From Rhodosporidiobolus odoratus (lineage: Eukaryota; Basidiomycota; Microbotryomycetes; Sporidiobolales; Sporidiobolaceae), in assembly GCA_034387635.1 (NCBI GenBank), contig JAOANU010000016.1, forward strand, positions 372,001 to 436,000: a stretch of 64,000 nt of DNA. The letters are read 5' to 3'. Below are positions 54,541 through 64,000 of this stretch, one piece after another. Under the pieces are notes generated by a model. That model saw only the letters and a program-made list of their open reading frames with translations. It was not told the origin of the DNA and searched no databases. Each line of letters opens with the position of its first letter. The first letter of the stretch is position 1. The position numbers were made by a program, and so were the translations under genes.

Positions 54541-57500
54541 ATGGCAGGACTCAACAGTAGCCGAGGATCGGATCGCGACTCCGACTCCGATGACTCCGGC
54601 TCAAACGGCAGGACGACGTTCAGTACCAGCGCGCGGGGCAAGGGTGCCCGGCCTCGGGCTCAACGAGGGCAGCTGAAGAGGACTGATAGAACCTCGGGCA
54701 AGAAGGGCAATGGCAGTAGCAGGAAGGAGCAGGAGATTGAGTTGGGAGGAAGCGATGAGGCAAGGGAGGAGATGGAGCAGGACACCGATGTCGGAAGTGT
54801 CGGCGAGAGCGCCGGCCGCTCCCTTCGACAGGTTTCGCCAGAGCTAGGCGTGACTCCAACAGCCTTTCCTTCGACGCCGCCCACCGCAAAAGCCGCCGGC
54901 GTCCGCTCTTCCTCGCTTTCTGTCGTCTCCAGCCGGTCCCCTTCGCCCTCGAACAGAGAGCTTGCGCCTCGCGGGCGACTATCGGAGGACGGTGTGGACT
55001 CGACCCCGCAGCGCGAGAAAGACAGCGCTGCATCGACCGAAACCCCTCGCAAATCGAATCTCCCTTCCCCTTCTTCCTCTGGTACCGTCCGCCGATCACG
55101 TCAAAACAGCAATCGGGACGCCGCCGCCGACAGTCTTTCCGAACTCGACACTGAAGGCGGCTCAGAAGCCGAAACTGAGGACATACCTCTGTCCTCGCAG
55201 GAACCCCATGCCTCTGTCTCCACCACTTCTACCCCCGGTCCACCCGACGTCTGGGAATCCCGTGGCTCTTCCCAGAGTCCCAAGAAACGCGGACGTCCTG
55301 CAGGTACTCGCAACGGTCGGCAGAAGCCACCACCTCGCCCGCAAAGGAGTTCCGCAGCTTCCGCCCCACCTGTCACCAGCAAGCAGAACTCGCCTGCAGC
55401 GAGTGCCGGCTCGAAACCTCGAGCGACTAGGGCAAATGTGACCCTTCCACCAGGGTACATATACGGCGTTACGAGCTCGAGGTGGCCGAAGTCGAGAGGG
55501 AAGAACGGGAGGGAAGACGACGAGGATGAGGCGGAGGAGCGGGACCACGAGGGCGAAGGCGAGGGAGACCAAGAACAGGAGGAGGAGGAGGAAGAGGAGG
55601 AAGAGAAGGAGGTTACGACGACACCCAAGGCGCGTAGGAAGGGAAAGGGGCGGGTCGTTGAAGACGACGAGGACGAAGTGGATCAGCTGATCGCCGATAA
55701 GAGTGCAGAGGCAATCACGAGGGATACCAGCATGGAGGAGCTCCCTTCCTCCGTACCCGAGAAGCGCGGGCCGGGGAGGCCGAAGGGAAAGGGCAAGAGG
55801 GGAAAGAAAGCAATTGCGGAACCTATCGAGCGCTGTCCGTCTTGCGTTTCCCCTCTTCTTCCGTTCTGCAGACGACTTACTCCTGAACCTCCCTACAGCC
55901 AAACGACGCAAAGTTGTTGCTCAGGATGCCGAGCGGTCCGCAGCCCGAGAAGCCGCACGATACCAGTTGCTCAGGCAGCTGGATGATGAGGCGGGATCGA
56001 TTCGACAACAATTACACCCGCTTCTAGCTTTGGCGTATGAACGGTTAGCGCTCGAGAAGGCGGAGAAACTTGAGCAGCTAAAGCTCGCGTATCAGGCGCG
56101 GGAGGACGAGTTGACGAGGTTGGCGGACGCGAGTACTAGGCAAAGTTGGCGGCAATGGACGGTGCGCTCTTCTTCGTGCTCTACATCATTTACAAACGGT
56201 GATTGACCTTAACATTCCCGACCTCAGGATCGCAAAGATTGTCTGCGCAGCGATCTCTACTTCGAGAATCACCACTCGCTTAAGGAGCTCATTGCCGAGG
56301 AGAAAATATATCCCTTCTTCCGTGACCATCCACTCTTCGCCAATACGCACGACCTTCCGCCCGCGCCGTACTATCGAGGACCGATACGAGATCCGTCCTT
56401 CATCCCTCGCGGCATTCTCTATACCGGTCACTACGTCGAACCGCCGCCCGTCAATCCAGCCGTCCAACACGATTCTTGGCGATTATCGACCGAGGAGATC
56501 GAGGCGGACCTTGCCCTCTTTTACGATGTCGATGAAGAACCTTTGGAAGAGCTTGTTCCGCCTCCGCCTCTGCCTCCCCCAGCCGGCGTCGGCCTCTTTC
56601 CTTACCCTCCCGCCTACTACTACGACCCGATAGCGCCTCTCCCTTCCATCCCAGAGCCATACATGCTTCCCCCGCATCGGCTTGCTTCCATACCACCCAT
56701 GCCAAATCCCGCACCCTTCCCACCCCCGTTCTACCCTCAGCCGCCTGCTCTCGCCGCTTCAATGGCACTCGTTCCACCGCGACCAGTTCCACCGCCGTTA
56801 CAAGAACCTCGTCCATCGCCCGCTGCCAATGCGCCTCGAGCTCCGCAACGCTCGCCAGTCATGGCTCGAAACACCGTTCCTTCCACTCTACCCTCTACCG
56901 CCAAACCGGTCTCGCCATTCATGCCGAACAAGGAACCAACTCCCGCAGCTCCGTCACCAGGAGGGCCGCAGGACTGTTCAACGTCGTCCACGCACCTGCC
57001 GCCCCAGCCAAAGTCTGCGTTACCTCCGCTTTCCGACGCCCGACCTCACTCTCATACCTACGCCGCTTCTTCTTCAGTCCATCCACCCTATCCGCCACAT
57101 CATCCTGGACAGCCGCTGTTGCAACATCACCACGGCGCTTCCGCCAACCATCTCCCAGGGATGTCCCCTTCCGCTACCAAGTCCTCCCTTCCTTCCCACT
57201 CTGCGTCTTCCTTTGTTCCTGCTAGTAGCCGAGCCCCCTTCGCGTCCGTGCCACCAGCACAAGGCGCAAGCACCGCTGTCTCGCAACCGCCGAGCCAACC
57301 TCGGACTTATGGGCATTCGCAATCGTCGTCTCAGCCGCACGCCCCTTCCCATTCGCCCATTCCACCTTCGACCGGTCAATCCCTACCGGCAGCGTTTTCC
57401 TCGGCCAATCATCCGCAACCTCGCCTTCCTTCCCTCTCGGCCCCTGCGCCGAGACTCCCCTCTCTCTCCCATCGCTCTCCCAACCTTTCTGCCGGACACA

Positions 57501-57889
57501 GCGGCTCTCCCCCTCTACCTGGACTGGCGCGGTCACCGCCCCAGCTACCGTCATTCTTCAGTAGCAGTGCGGCAGGTCGACCCTCGTCGAGCGGCGGCGG
57601 CGGCGCAGGGGATACAGCCACCTCTCGACCGCCTCTTGGACTAGGCGGACTCCTTTCTTCTTCTTCCGCTGGCGGAGGTGGAGGAGGAGGGTTCGGCTCG
57701 ACGCCGCCTCTCCCGCTAGGTTTTGAGCCTTCAACTATTTTGCCTCTGCCGAGTTGGTTGAAGCCTTTGGCGAAACCGAGCGATGGAGCCAAGCCTACAG
57801 CGGGAAAAGAAGGGCCGAATCTTCCTCCGCTACAGCAGCACGCGCAGCAACCGGCTCCGGGGTTACCACCTCCTTACTGGGGTTTGTGA
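54541..57889 (+). CDS. Large AT-hook, coiled-coil, Pro/Ser-rich nuclear protein of unknown family
   Basis: Three exons (54541-55834, 55872-56161, 56228-57889) join in frame to 1081 residues; the first intron is only 37 nt. The N-terminal 430 residues are low-complexity Ser/Asp/Glu/Arg, with two AT-hook-like motifs (KKRGRPAGTR; EKRGPGRPKGKGKRGKK) and an acidic run (EQEEEEEEEEEEKE). Around residues 430-540 lies the best-ordered part. It reads YDDLLLNLPTAKRRKVVAQD, a predicted coiled coil (RYQLLRQLDDEAGSIRQQLH; EKLEQLKLAYQAREDELTRL), LYFENHHSLKELIAEEKIYP and DPSFIPRGILYTGHYVEPPP. The last 500 residues are Pro/Ser/His/Gly-rich. AT hooks bind minor-groove AT tracts, so a chromatin or transcription-regulator role is likely by inference. 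I considered Sds3/Dep1-type deacetylase subunits but cannot show their motifs. Confidence 0.7.
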
Positions 57890-58172
57890 GGTGGTTGTAA
57901 GTTGGGAGGGCAGGTTTACACTGATGAGTAGCTCAAATAGACATTCCTCCTTCGCTGTCTGGATTAGCATAGTTTTTCTGTGCCCCTTCTTCCCATTAAC
58001 TCGCACTATAGCAACGCAGCATCGTAGTACCGCAATCATAGCATCATCTCGAGTTGAGGGATCGAGGCGCATTGTCTGCCATCGATTCTCGTACTCTATT
58101 TTCTTGCTCCCTGCTGTCAAAAGGAGTGCATCTCCAGGAGCAAGCAAGCCATGTAGCTTCGCGCTAGTGCCC

Positions 58173-59120
58173 TCAGAGCTGGACCCCGGATAACAGCAAC
58201 TCCACTAACACCGGTGCAGCCTCGGGCAGACCCCCTTCTTTGATCAGCTCAGCTTTCGCCCTCCATCTCTCACTATCCTTGACCTCATCCCACCTCTCTT
58301 TGACAAAGTCGAGCCCGACTTTCCTCACTTCAGGATAGGCGAGAGAGGTATCGCTGAAGAGTGCTTGAGCGCAGCAGGAAACGGTGAGGGAGCTGCGAAG
58401 GGCCGAGAGGGAAGTTTTCTGTAGGTCGCAGAGTTGGAGAAGGTGAGAGAGACGGTAGGCGGCTGTGGGAGAGACTGGGAGAGGGAGAGAGGGGTTCTCT
58501 GCGAGCTTGGCCGCGAGGAAGTCGTCGCGCGAAGAGTGCGTGCTGGGGAGGGGAAAGGAAGAAGAGAGGGAAATGAAATGGATGAAGCCTATTTGTAGAT
58601 AGACAAGGATGGCGTAGTAGGTGGAGAAGGCGGTTTGAGTGATAGTGATCTGGCGGTAGGAGACTTCGTCGGCTTCAGGAGATTGGTCGAGCTTCGGGGG
58701 CGAACGAGAGAAGAGGAAAGCGTCGGTCTCGTCATCTGAGTTTGCGAAGTCTTTGTCTTCGACCTCGGGGGCGGGCGTCACAGCCTCGACGCTTTTGCGA
58801 GCTCGTTTCGAGCGACGCGGAGTTGATTCGGCGAAGTCAGAGGCGAGAAGGTCTGAGATAAGGGGAAGAGCGGGAAACTAGGTCGGCCTTGGCCCAGAGT
58901 TCGGCTCCCCCTTGATAAGCGTGGGGAAAGAAGAGGCGAACGTTCTGAGGGAGATGCTCGAGATTCATGCTTACGAAACCATTCTCCCGTACAGTTCATG
59001 ACGGCGGACGAAGAGGGCGGGTGAGCTACGAGAAGAAAGAAAGCCGGAAACAGAATGGTCCACGAACCTGAGATCCGCTGAGCCAGGCTTGACACTGACA
59101 CTATCGACCGCAACATCGGT
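58173..59120 (-). pseudogene. MATH/BTB-like family, copy E (frameshifted; C-terminal part open)
   Basis: From the right, the end of the MATH exon is visible as SVSSLAQRISG with the family's phase-1 donor. Exon 2 opens NLEHLPQNVRLFFPHAYQGG and ELWAKADLVSRSSPYL. Near 58853-58856 two bases appear to be missing relative to copies B and D, and the frame shifts. The next frame continues DLLASDFAESTPRRSKRARK and VEDKDFANSDDETDAFLFSR, then TAFSTYYAILVYLQIGFIHF, AAYRLSHLLQLCDLQKTSLS and VLVELLLSGVQL to the stop. An ATG at 58781 could still give a 202-residue C-terminal product. The 5' part of the MATH domain could not be reconstructed. Probably a pseudogene, or a gene reduced to its C-terminal half. 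Confidence 0.75.
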
Positions 59121-59871
59121 TGACATGGCGGACGAGAGATGGCATGAGATTGACGAGGTTGGACGTCGACGGGGAGAGGCGGCAGAGTGAGGGCGACGAT
59201 GTAGGTCGCGATCCTGGTTGCCGTCGAGTACTTGGAGTGCTTTGTTTTGCTGAGGCAACTGCGATATAAGCGGTTCGACGGTGACGGGAGGTGGGAGAAG
59301 GTCGAGAGGGAAGACGAGGTTTTCCTCGTTTCGGCACCTGTCAGGCGCTACAACTCGCCCCAGAGACGACCTGCAAGGGGAAAATGTGCTACACATCAGT
59401 CTCTGATCAATCACAGGTAGTATCTTGTCCGCAAGTTGCCGCCGTTCTCACTCCACGCGCCTCATCCTTTCCAACTGATGAAGCCGCCTCTCGCCTTTGC
59501 ATCGCCTCCTGAAGCCATGCTTGGTGGCTAGATACACTCATATGTTGCTCTCAAACCCTCCGCACGAGTCGAGAACGGACGCAGTGTCTTGCAGGCGCTG
59601 ACCACCTTCTCCAGGGTCTTCGGGATGACCTGGCGCAGTGTAGAGCTTGCCCGATGGCCATTCGGGTCCTGCTACTCATCAGACATACGAAGTCAAGGGA
59701 GTGTAGAGGTCTGCTGTCCGGTGAGCCTTTGCACCGAGCGAGTCAGCCCATGCCCATTCATCAGCCTTTTCTTCCTTACTCTCCCTGCTTGTCTCGCTCC
59801 ATGCACACGCTGCACCTGGGTAGCGAACCAAGTTGCAGCACATCACGTCTATGCATCCCCGGGCTGTCTAT
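59121..59871. other. Spacer, possible remains of copy E's MATH exon; otherwise nothing seen
   Basis: The first ~300 bp may hold degraded MATH sequence of copy E (in one frame VEPLISQLPQQNKALQVLDG), but I could not align it convincingly. The remainder is the 3' flank of KTI13. Confidence 0.35.
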
Positions 59872-61701
59872 TTAAGGCCCGTCGCCTTCACCACCTTCCT
59901 CCTCCTCTTCCTCGACCAAGATCCAGCTAGTAGCCATCCCCGCCCACACATCCACCACTCGCCCTCTCGCCCCCTTCTGACACTTATCGTCCGTCACGAT
60001 CCTTCCCCCCTCGAGTAAGGGACACGGCCAGACCCGTCGAGGCACGACTACATCGTCCAATCCTCCTTCTTCTTTTGGGTCGCCGCCCGCTTCGGGTTTA
60101 TCCGCATTGACAGGTAGAGAGGACCGGGGCAGCCGCGACGCGGAAGAGGAGGAGGTAGAAAGGTTGCCGTGCTCGTTCCAGCCCCACCCCCATACTTCAC
60201 GCGATCCAGAGCCGGCTTCTTCTCCGCTTCGAGGTGGAAGACAACGATCGTCGAGGATGGTGAGGAGGTGCTCGCTACCGCAGGCTAACTTGCAAATCGA
60301 GGACGAGTTCGTCGAAGGGCTGGAGGACGTGTGGGTGAGTGAGGAGGTACGAGTCGAGCTGGCGCAGGGAGGGAGATGAACGAGGCGAGGCTGACCAAGG
60401 GGACGAGGAGGAGGACAGGGCGCGGTAGGTGTTTCCGCCGGCGGAGTGTTGGAGATGGAAATGTGTGCGGCAGGGAGTGGGGAACCGAGCTGGCCGTGCT
60501 GATCAGACCCGAAGGCGACAAGGAAGTTTTGGGGTGAACTGAGAAGGTCGGCGCCTGAGGGCGAAGGAGATGAGGCTGTCGAAGACGAGGCGGAGAGGAG
60601 AACGTAGGTGCCGTTCCAGGTACATCCCACTCCTTGTATGCTGAAGTCGGTTGCGGAAGAGGGCAACGGCGGACAGGCGAGAGAAGAGACAAGGCAAGAA
60701 GACGAGAGTAAGTTGCTAGACCGGGCGGGTTGTTTGTCCTTGACCTTGCGGCTGGGTTGAGGAGCTGTTTCAGAGTGCTGAACGAATGTATTGGACGGGT
60801 ATGGCTCCTCGCTTTCGAATGGTCCGAGTTGGCCGTGCCTCCCCGCCCCCAGCACCAACACCTTACTCTCCTCTCCACTCTTTGACCCAAAGAGTATAGC
60901 GGAATGTTCCTTGCCCACCGCGAAGTCAAGAACGTCCTCTGCAGTGTAGCCGGGAGGAAGGAGGATGACCTCGGGTCGAGGCGTGGCGCGAGGCGGCGAC
61001 GAAGACGAGGCGGAGGGACCGAGTTGACCATGTCGCGAGGCGCCCCAGCCGACGAGAAGCTCGTGAGCCACCGCGGGAGCGAAACAACTCGTCGCGGAGG
61101 AAGGCGAAGGTGAGAAGGAGAGAGAGAGCAGCGCGAGGACATGCCTCGGGCCCGCCTCAATCCGCTTGATCCGGATGGTCTCGCCTGGAGAGGCGAGACG
61201 GTCGAAGTCGACAATACTCGCTTCCTCGTGACTCGTGAAGGCCCCTGCTGAGCCCGTGCCGCGTTCGCCCCAGTCGTTTGCGCCCATCGAGAGGAGGATG
61301 TCGGATCCGGTTTCTTCTTTGTCGACCGGCCTGAGGTGAATGAAGGACGTTTCCCAGCATGCGGCAACACGAGCTAGCTCAAAGGCATCAGCTTGCAGGT
61401 GTGGAAGCGGACGCAGTAGGTCATCTAGCCGCAGCTGGTCGAAGTCAAGGCGGAAAGGTTGATCGGAGGCGGGGTGCAGTTGGTTTTTCTGGTTTGACCC
61501 GGCGACGAGTAGGCGACTGGTAGCTGTGTTGACGTCTTGAACGAGTAGGAAAGTGTGGTTGGCACCGCATGCGAGTTGCAGCGGGCGGTAGGAGGAGGAC
61601 GGGAGCGAGATTGGGAGGAAAGAGTGAGCGTCGTCTTGCGAGTTAGCTGCGAGTTGACCGTGAGAGTTTGACCCTGCTGCTAGTAGAGTGTAACGTGGCA
61701 T
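59872..61701 (-). CDS. KTI13: RCC1-repeat protein Kti13/Ats1
   Basis: A single exon of 609 residues. ATG 61701 starts MPRYTLLAAGSNSHGQLAAN, an RCC1 blade. Further blades show LACGANHTFLL, LLVAGSNQKNQLHPASD, VAACWETSFIHL, LLSMGANDWGERGTG, HELLVGWGASRHGQLGP, VLVLGAGRHGQLGPF, FLVAFGSDQHGQLGSPL and KLACGSEHLLTILDD. The last blade is VWGWGWNEHGNL and the end is GMATSWILV. The final WGWGxxEHGN and xTSWILV pattern is characteristic of yeast Ats1/Kti13. That protein binds Kti11/Dph3 and serves the Elongator tRNA wobble-uridine modification and diphthamide pathways. Long Ser/Pro-rich insertions between blades make the protein longer than the yeast one (~330 residues). It is divergent from the F-box gene, with 148 bp between start codons. 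Confidence 0.8.
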   Translation of the reverse strand: MPRYTLLAAGSNSHGQLAANSQDDAHSFLPISLPSSSYRPLQLACGANHTFLLVQDVNTATSRLLVAGSNQKNQLHPASDQPFRLDFDQLRLDDLLRPLPHLQADAFELARVAACWETSFIHLRPVDKEETGSDILLSMGANDWGERGTGSAGAFTSHEEASIVDFDRLASPGETIRIKRIEAGPRHVLALLSLSFSPSPSSATSCFAPAVAHELLVGWGASRHGQLGPSASSSSPPRATPRPEVILLPPGYTAEDVLDFAVGKEHSAILFGSKSGEESKVLVLGAGRHGQLGPFESEEPYPSNTFVQHSETAPQPSRKVKDKQPARSSNLLSSSCLVSSLACPPLPSSATDFSIQGVGCTWNGTYVLLSASSSTASSPSPSGADLLSSPQNFLVAFGSDQHGQLGSPLPAAHISISNTPPAETPTAPCPPPRPLGQPRLVHLPPCASSTRTSSLTHTSSSPSTNSSSICKLACGSEHLLTILDDRCLPPRSGEEAGSGSREVWGWGWNEHGNLSTSSSSASRLPRSSLPVNADKPEAGGDPKEEGGLDDVVVPRRVWPCPLLEGGRIVTDDKCQKGARGRVVDVWAGMATSWILVEEEEEEGGEGDGP

Positions 61702-61849
61702 CTAGTGTCTGTGAAAGGGGGACAGGAGGGAATCGAGAGAGCGATCAGGATCAGAAACTGATGAGATGAGAATCGTTTGACTTAGACTACACACCTCGAC
61801 TCCGCTAAATAGTCACGTGCTGCCTCAGTCTGAGCTATAGCTGACCAGT
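61702..61849. promoter_or_regulatory. Compact bidirectional promoter between KTI13 and the F-box/WD40 gene
   Basis: Only 148 bp separate the two ATG codons, so both promoters and 5' UTRs must overlap here. No TATA element is clear. Confidence 0.55.
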
Positions 61850-64000
61850 ATGGCCGACCCCACCCACCTACGACCTCCGTCACCCCGTTCTCGCCCTCCT
61901 TCTCCTTCTCCTCCGGCCGACCCCACTCGGCTATTCTCGGCAGCAACCCACTTTGAGCCCACACAGGCACCACAGGACGCACTAGAAATACTGCAAACCT
62001 CGCCCACCCAGCCGATCATGGCCTCTCAGGCCACCGACTCTCAATCGCGCAACCCACTCAACCTGATCGCCTCGTCGTCTCCCTCGAGGGCCCTCTCACG
62101 CATGTGGGATCGCTTCTCGCCTCCTTCCATTCCCTCTCCCTTCCATCTGCCACACCCACCCGCTTTCCCCGATCCATCTCGCCTCTTGACCCGTTCTTCC
62201 GCCCCACCCTCGTCCGCCTCTTCGGCCTTGGCTCCCCCAGCTCTGCCCGGCTCCTCAAGCAGAGTCGACACGTTCGCTCGAAGGAGACGCGAGCAAACCC
62301 TCCCCAGCGGAGCAATCACCCCGGCAGAAGAACGGGAACTCGCTGGTCAACTCTCATTCTCGCTCAAGCGGGGCGGCATAGGCAGGCAACAACAACTCGA
62401 AGGCCCCTCGAGCCGGGAAGGACGACTGAGCTGGTCTCGCTCTGCAAGCCTCAGTGCCGTTGACTGGGAACCACCGAGCTTCAGGTTGCCAGAGGTCAAA
62501 ATACCCGCGGTTCTCGGGCGAGGAAGAAAAGGCAAGGAGAAGGAGATTGTGCAGGAGCAGGAGCAGGAGGATGCCACGGTTGACGATGAGGCGTGCTTTG
62601 TCGATGGCTGGGAAGGCAAGGTCGGTACGTCGCCCAGTCTTTCTCACTCACTTGTTCTCGCCTTCGACGACGCTCAAATACGTTTCCTCTCAGATTTCCT
62701 CACCTCCTTGCCCTCCGAGCTCGCTCTCAGCATCCTCCTGCATCTCGACTTCCGCACTCTCCTCGCATGTTCAGCGGTCTCGCAGAACTGGCAACTGATC
62801 GCCCTCGACCCGCTACTCTGGCGCAACCTCTTTCACGCGAACGAGCGATGGGCCCTCAAGCCCGAAGTCTACCGTGCTGCCGCAGCCGCAGCACAAGCGG
62901 CAGCCCTCACTCCTGCGGTGTCTGTGCCCTCGACTCCCTTACCCGGCGTAAGCGGGATCAGCTATTTCGACCATGCTCTCCCGTCCTTGTCTCTTCCGCT
63001 CCATCGTCCGCCCGGCATGCCTTCCATCAAGCGAGCCGCAACATCCTTTGGCCGAGCAGCTGCGAGCTCTTCAGCAGGTGCCAAGCGAGCTGTAGCCGCT
63101 GGCGCCGACCGTGTTCAGTCTGGCTCGGCAGCTCTAGGACGAAGGATCAGTGAAATCGCTGGCGACTTGTCCGCCTTACATCTTACTCCTGGTCCCTCCT
63201 CTCCTGGGGTGTCTGCGACAAGTGACGTCGCAAGCGAAGTTACCGTGCGAACCCCGCGCCCCATCTTTTCCAGGCGAGCCACCACCGCCGTCGTTCCCAA
63301 CTCGATCGTTACGGGTACGACCGCTTCGAGCCTTATAGCACCTGCCACGTCCTCCGCATCCCTCGTTGGCCTTCCTTCCACCTCTACGCTCCAGACCAAC
63401 GCTTTCGCCTCACCTCCGTCCGCTACCGCCTCCCTTTCTCGCCACCCTTCCTCAACAGCACTTTCGACCCTCTCCTCCCTCCCCACTATATCTCGCCATA
63501 CCTCCCTCCGACAGCGTACCTCCTCCATCTCAGCCTCCACCCCCGCCGCCCGCCGTTCAGTCGAAGAAACCCGCGAAGCCGACGAACGGGCAGAAAAAGA
63601 AGGTGCAGCTTTGTTGGACTGGCTCAAGTTGTTCAAAGATAAGTGGAGACTCGAAAGGAGGTGGGAACGGGGGACGACGAGTTGGAGTTGGTTGGAGGGG
63701 CACGCCGATAGTGTTTATTGTGTGCAGTTTGATGGGAAGAAGGTGGTTAGTGGCTCGGTGCGTGGTCTCGTCTTGCGCTTCTTCCGTTCTTCCGCCTCGT
63801 GTCATCCCATCTGCTCGCTTTTGCCCTCCTTTCCCCGCTCCAGCGTGGGCCGCTCGACTGACATAGCGTCTCCCATTTCTCCTGTTTCTTCATCCCATGT
63901 AATTCCCCTGAACCCTCCCTGTCGCCTAAAGCGCGATCGTACCATCCGAATCTGGGACCTCGCCTCCGGCACCGTCACCCGCACCTTAATCGGCCACGCC
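61850..64000 (+). CDS. F-box/WD40-repeat protein, SCF ubiquitin-ligase substrate receptor (partial)
   Basis: ATG 61850 (MADPTHLRPPSPRSRPPSPS) begins a Pro/Ser-rich N-region of ~265 residues. An F-box follows: FLTSLPSELALSILLHLDFR, TLLACSAVSQNWQLI, DPLLWRNLFHANE. A Ser/Ala-rich linker of ~250 residues leads to LLDWLKLFKDKWRLERRWER and the first WD40 blades (GHADSVYCVQFDGKKVVSGS joined to RDRTIRIWDLASGTVTRTLI), where the window ends. The layout and the VYCVQFDGKKVVSGSRDRTI wording resemble Met30/beta-TrCP/Cdc4-class receptors, which recruit phosphorylated substrates to Skp1-Cul1. Which orthologue cannot be settled without the missing blades. Two introns are inferred, 69 nt after GKV and 174 nt (63758-63931) after VVSGS. 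Both are multiples of three and free of stops, so the unspliced frame is also open throughout. Confidence 0.85.
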   Translation, partial: MADPTHLRPPSPRSRPPSPSPPADPTRLFSAATHFEPTQAPQDALEILQTSPTQPIMASQATDSQSRNPLNLIASSSPSRALSRMWDRFSPPSIPSPFHLPHPPAFPDPSRLLTRSSAPPSSASSALAPPALPGSSSRVDTFARRRREQTLPSGAITPAEERELAGQLSFSLKRGGIGRQQQLEGPSSREGRLSWSRSASLSAVDWEPPSFRLPEVKIPAVLGRGRKGKEKEIVQEQEQEDATVDDEACFVDGWEGKVGTSPSLSHSLVLAFDDAQIRFLSDFLTSLPSELALSILLHLDFRTLLACSAVSQNWQLIALDPLLWRNLFHANERWALKPEVYRAAAAAAQAAALTPAVSVPSTPLPGVSGISYFDHALPSLSLPLHRPPGMPSIKRAATSFGRAAASSSAGAKRAVAAGADRVQSGSAALGRRISEIAGDLSALHLTPGPSSPGVSATSDVASEVTVRTPRPIFSRRATTAVVPNSIVTGTTASSLIAPATSSASLVGLPSTSTLQTNAFASPPSATASLSRHPSSTALSTLSSLPTISRHTSLRQRTSSISASTPAARRSVEETREADERAEKEGAALLDWLKLFKDKWRLERRWERGTTSWSWLEGHADSVYCVQFDGKKVVSGSVRGLVLRFFRSSASCHPICSLLPSFPRSSVGRSTDIASPISPVSSSHVIPLNPPCRLKRDRTIRIWDLASGTVTRTLIGHA

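Noticed and set aside
2923..59120. Transposon origin for the dispersed MATH/BTB copies
   Set aside because: The copies keep an intron at the same place, and I see no terminal repeats, target-site duplications or transposase/reverse transcriptase near any of them. Segmental and tandem duplication explains them better.

Overview
The window is nuclear DNA of a GC-rich basidiomycete. Very dense short introns (often 50-100 nt, GT..AG), proline/serine-rich low-complexity extensions and the gene content suggest a red yeast of the Microbotryomycetes (Rhodotorula/Rhodosporidium type). That placement is inferred from style, not from a search. Genes are packed on both strands, often as divergent pairs with short shared promoters.

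Layout. 1-2.4 kb: the 5' end of a probable mitochondrial ABC transporter (-) and a single-pass cell-surface protein (-). 2.9-4.3 kb: a decayed MATH/BTB-like gene (copy A). 4.8-11.1 kb: a divergent pair, an ING/PHD-finger chromatin protein (-) and the second-largest RNA polymerase I subunit (+). 12.3-16.6 kb: MATH/BTB copy B (decayed, +) facing a multi-pass membrane protein (copy 1, -). 18.2-29.0 kb: a housekeeping block with complex I NDUFA5, an Ngl2-like nuclease, ribosomal protein eS7, VPS51, a GT71 mannosyltransferase-like protein and a small cysteine-rich membrane protein. 29.4-33.1 kb: membrane protein copy 2 (+) facing MATH/BTB relic F (-). This mirrors the 12.3-16.6 kb unit, so the housekeeping block is bracketed by an inverted duplication.

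33.3-41.0 kb: an unrecognised multi-exon gene, SEC9, a phenolic acid decarboxylase-like gene broken by one stop codon, and mitochondrial uL4m. 41.2-44.4 kb: two head-to-tail MATH/BTB copies, C truncated and D apparently intact. 45-50 kb: a homopolymer/tandem repeat tract, a GPI-anchored-type aspartic protease and an unknown Ser/Pro-rich protein. 50.4-57.9 kb: an MFS transporter and a 1081-residue AT-hook nuclear protein. 58.2-59.1 kb: MATH/BTB copy E (frameshifted). 59.9-64 kb: a divergent pair, the RCC1-repeat protein Kti13/Ats1 (-) and an F-box/WD40 protein (+, runs off the window).

The most unusual content is the six-member MATH/BTB-like family. It has a shared intron position and an acidic insert. 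Only one copy looks intact, and two copies are linked to a duplicated membrane-protein gene. Coding models below were assembled by hand from splice signals and reading-frame continuity. Exon borders are reliable where a conserved motif crosses the junction and tentative elsewhere.
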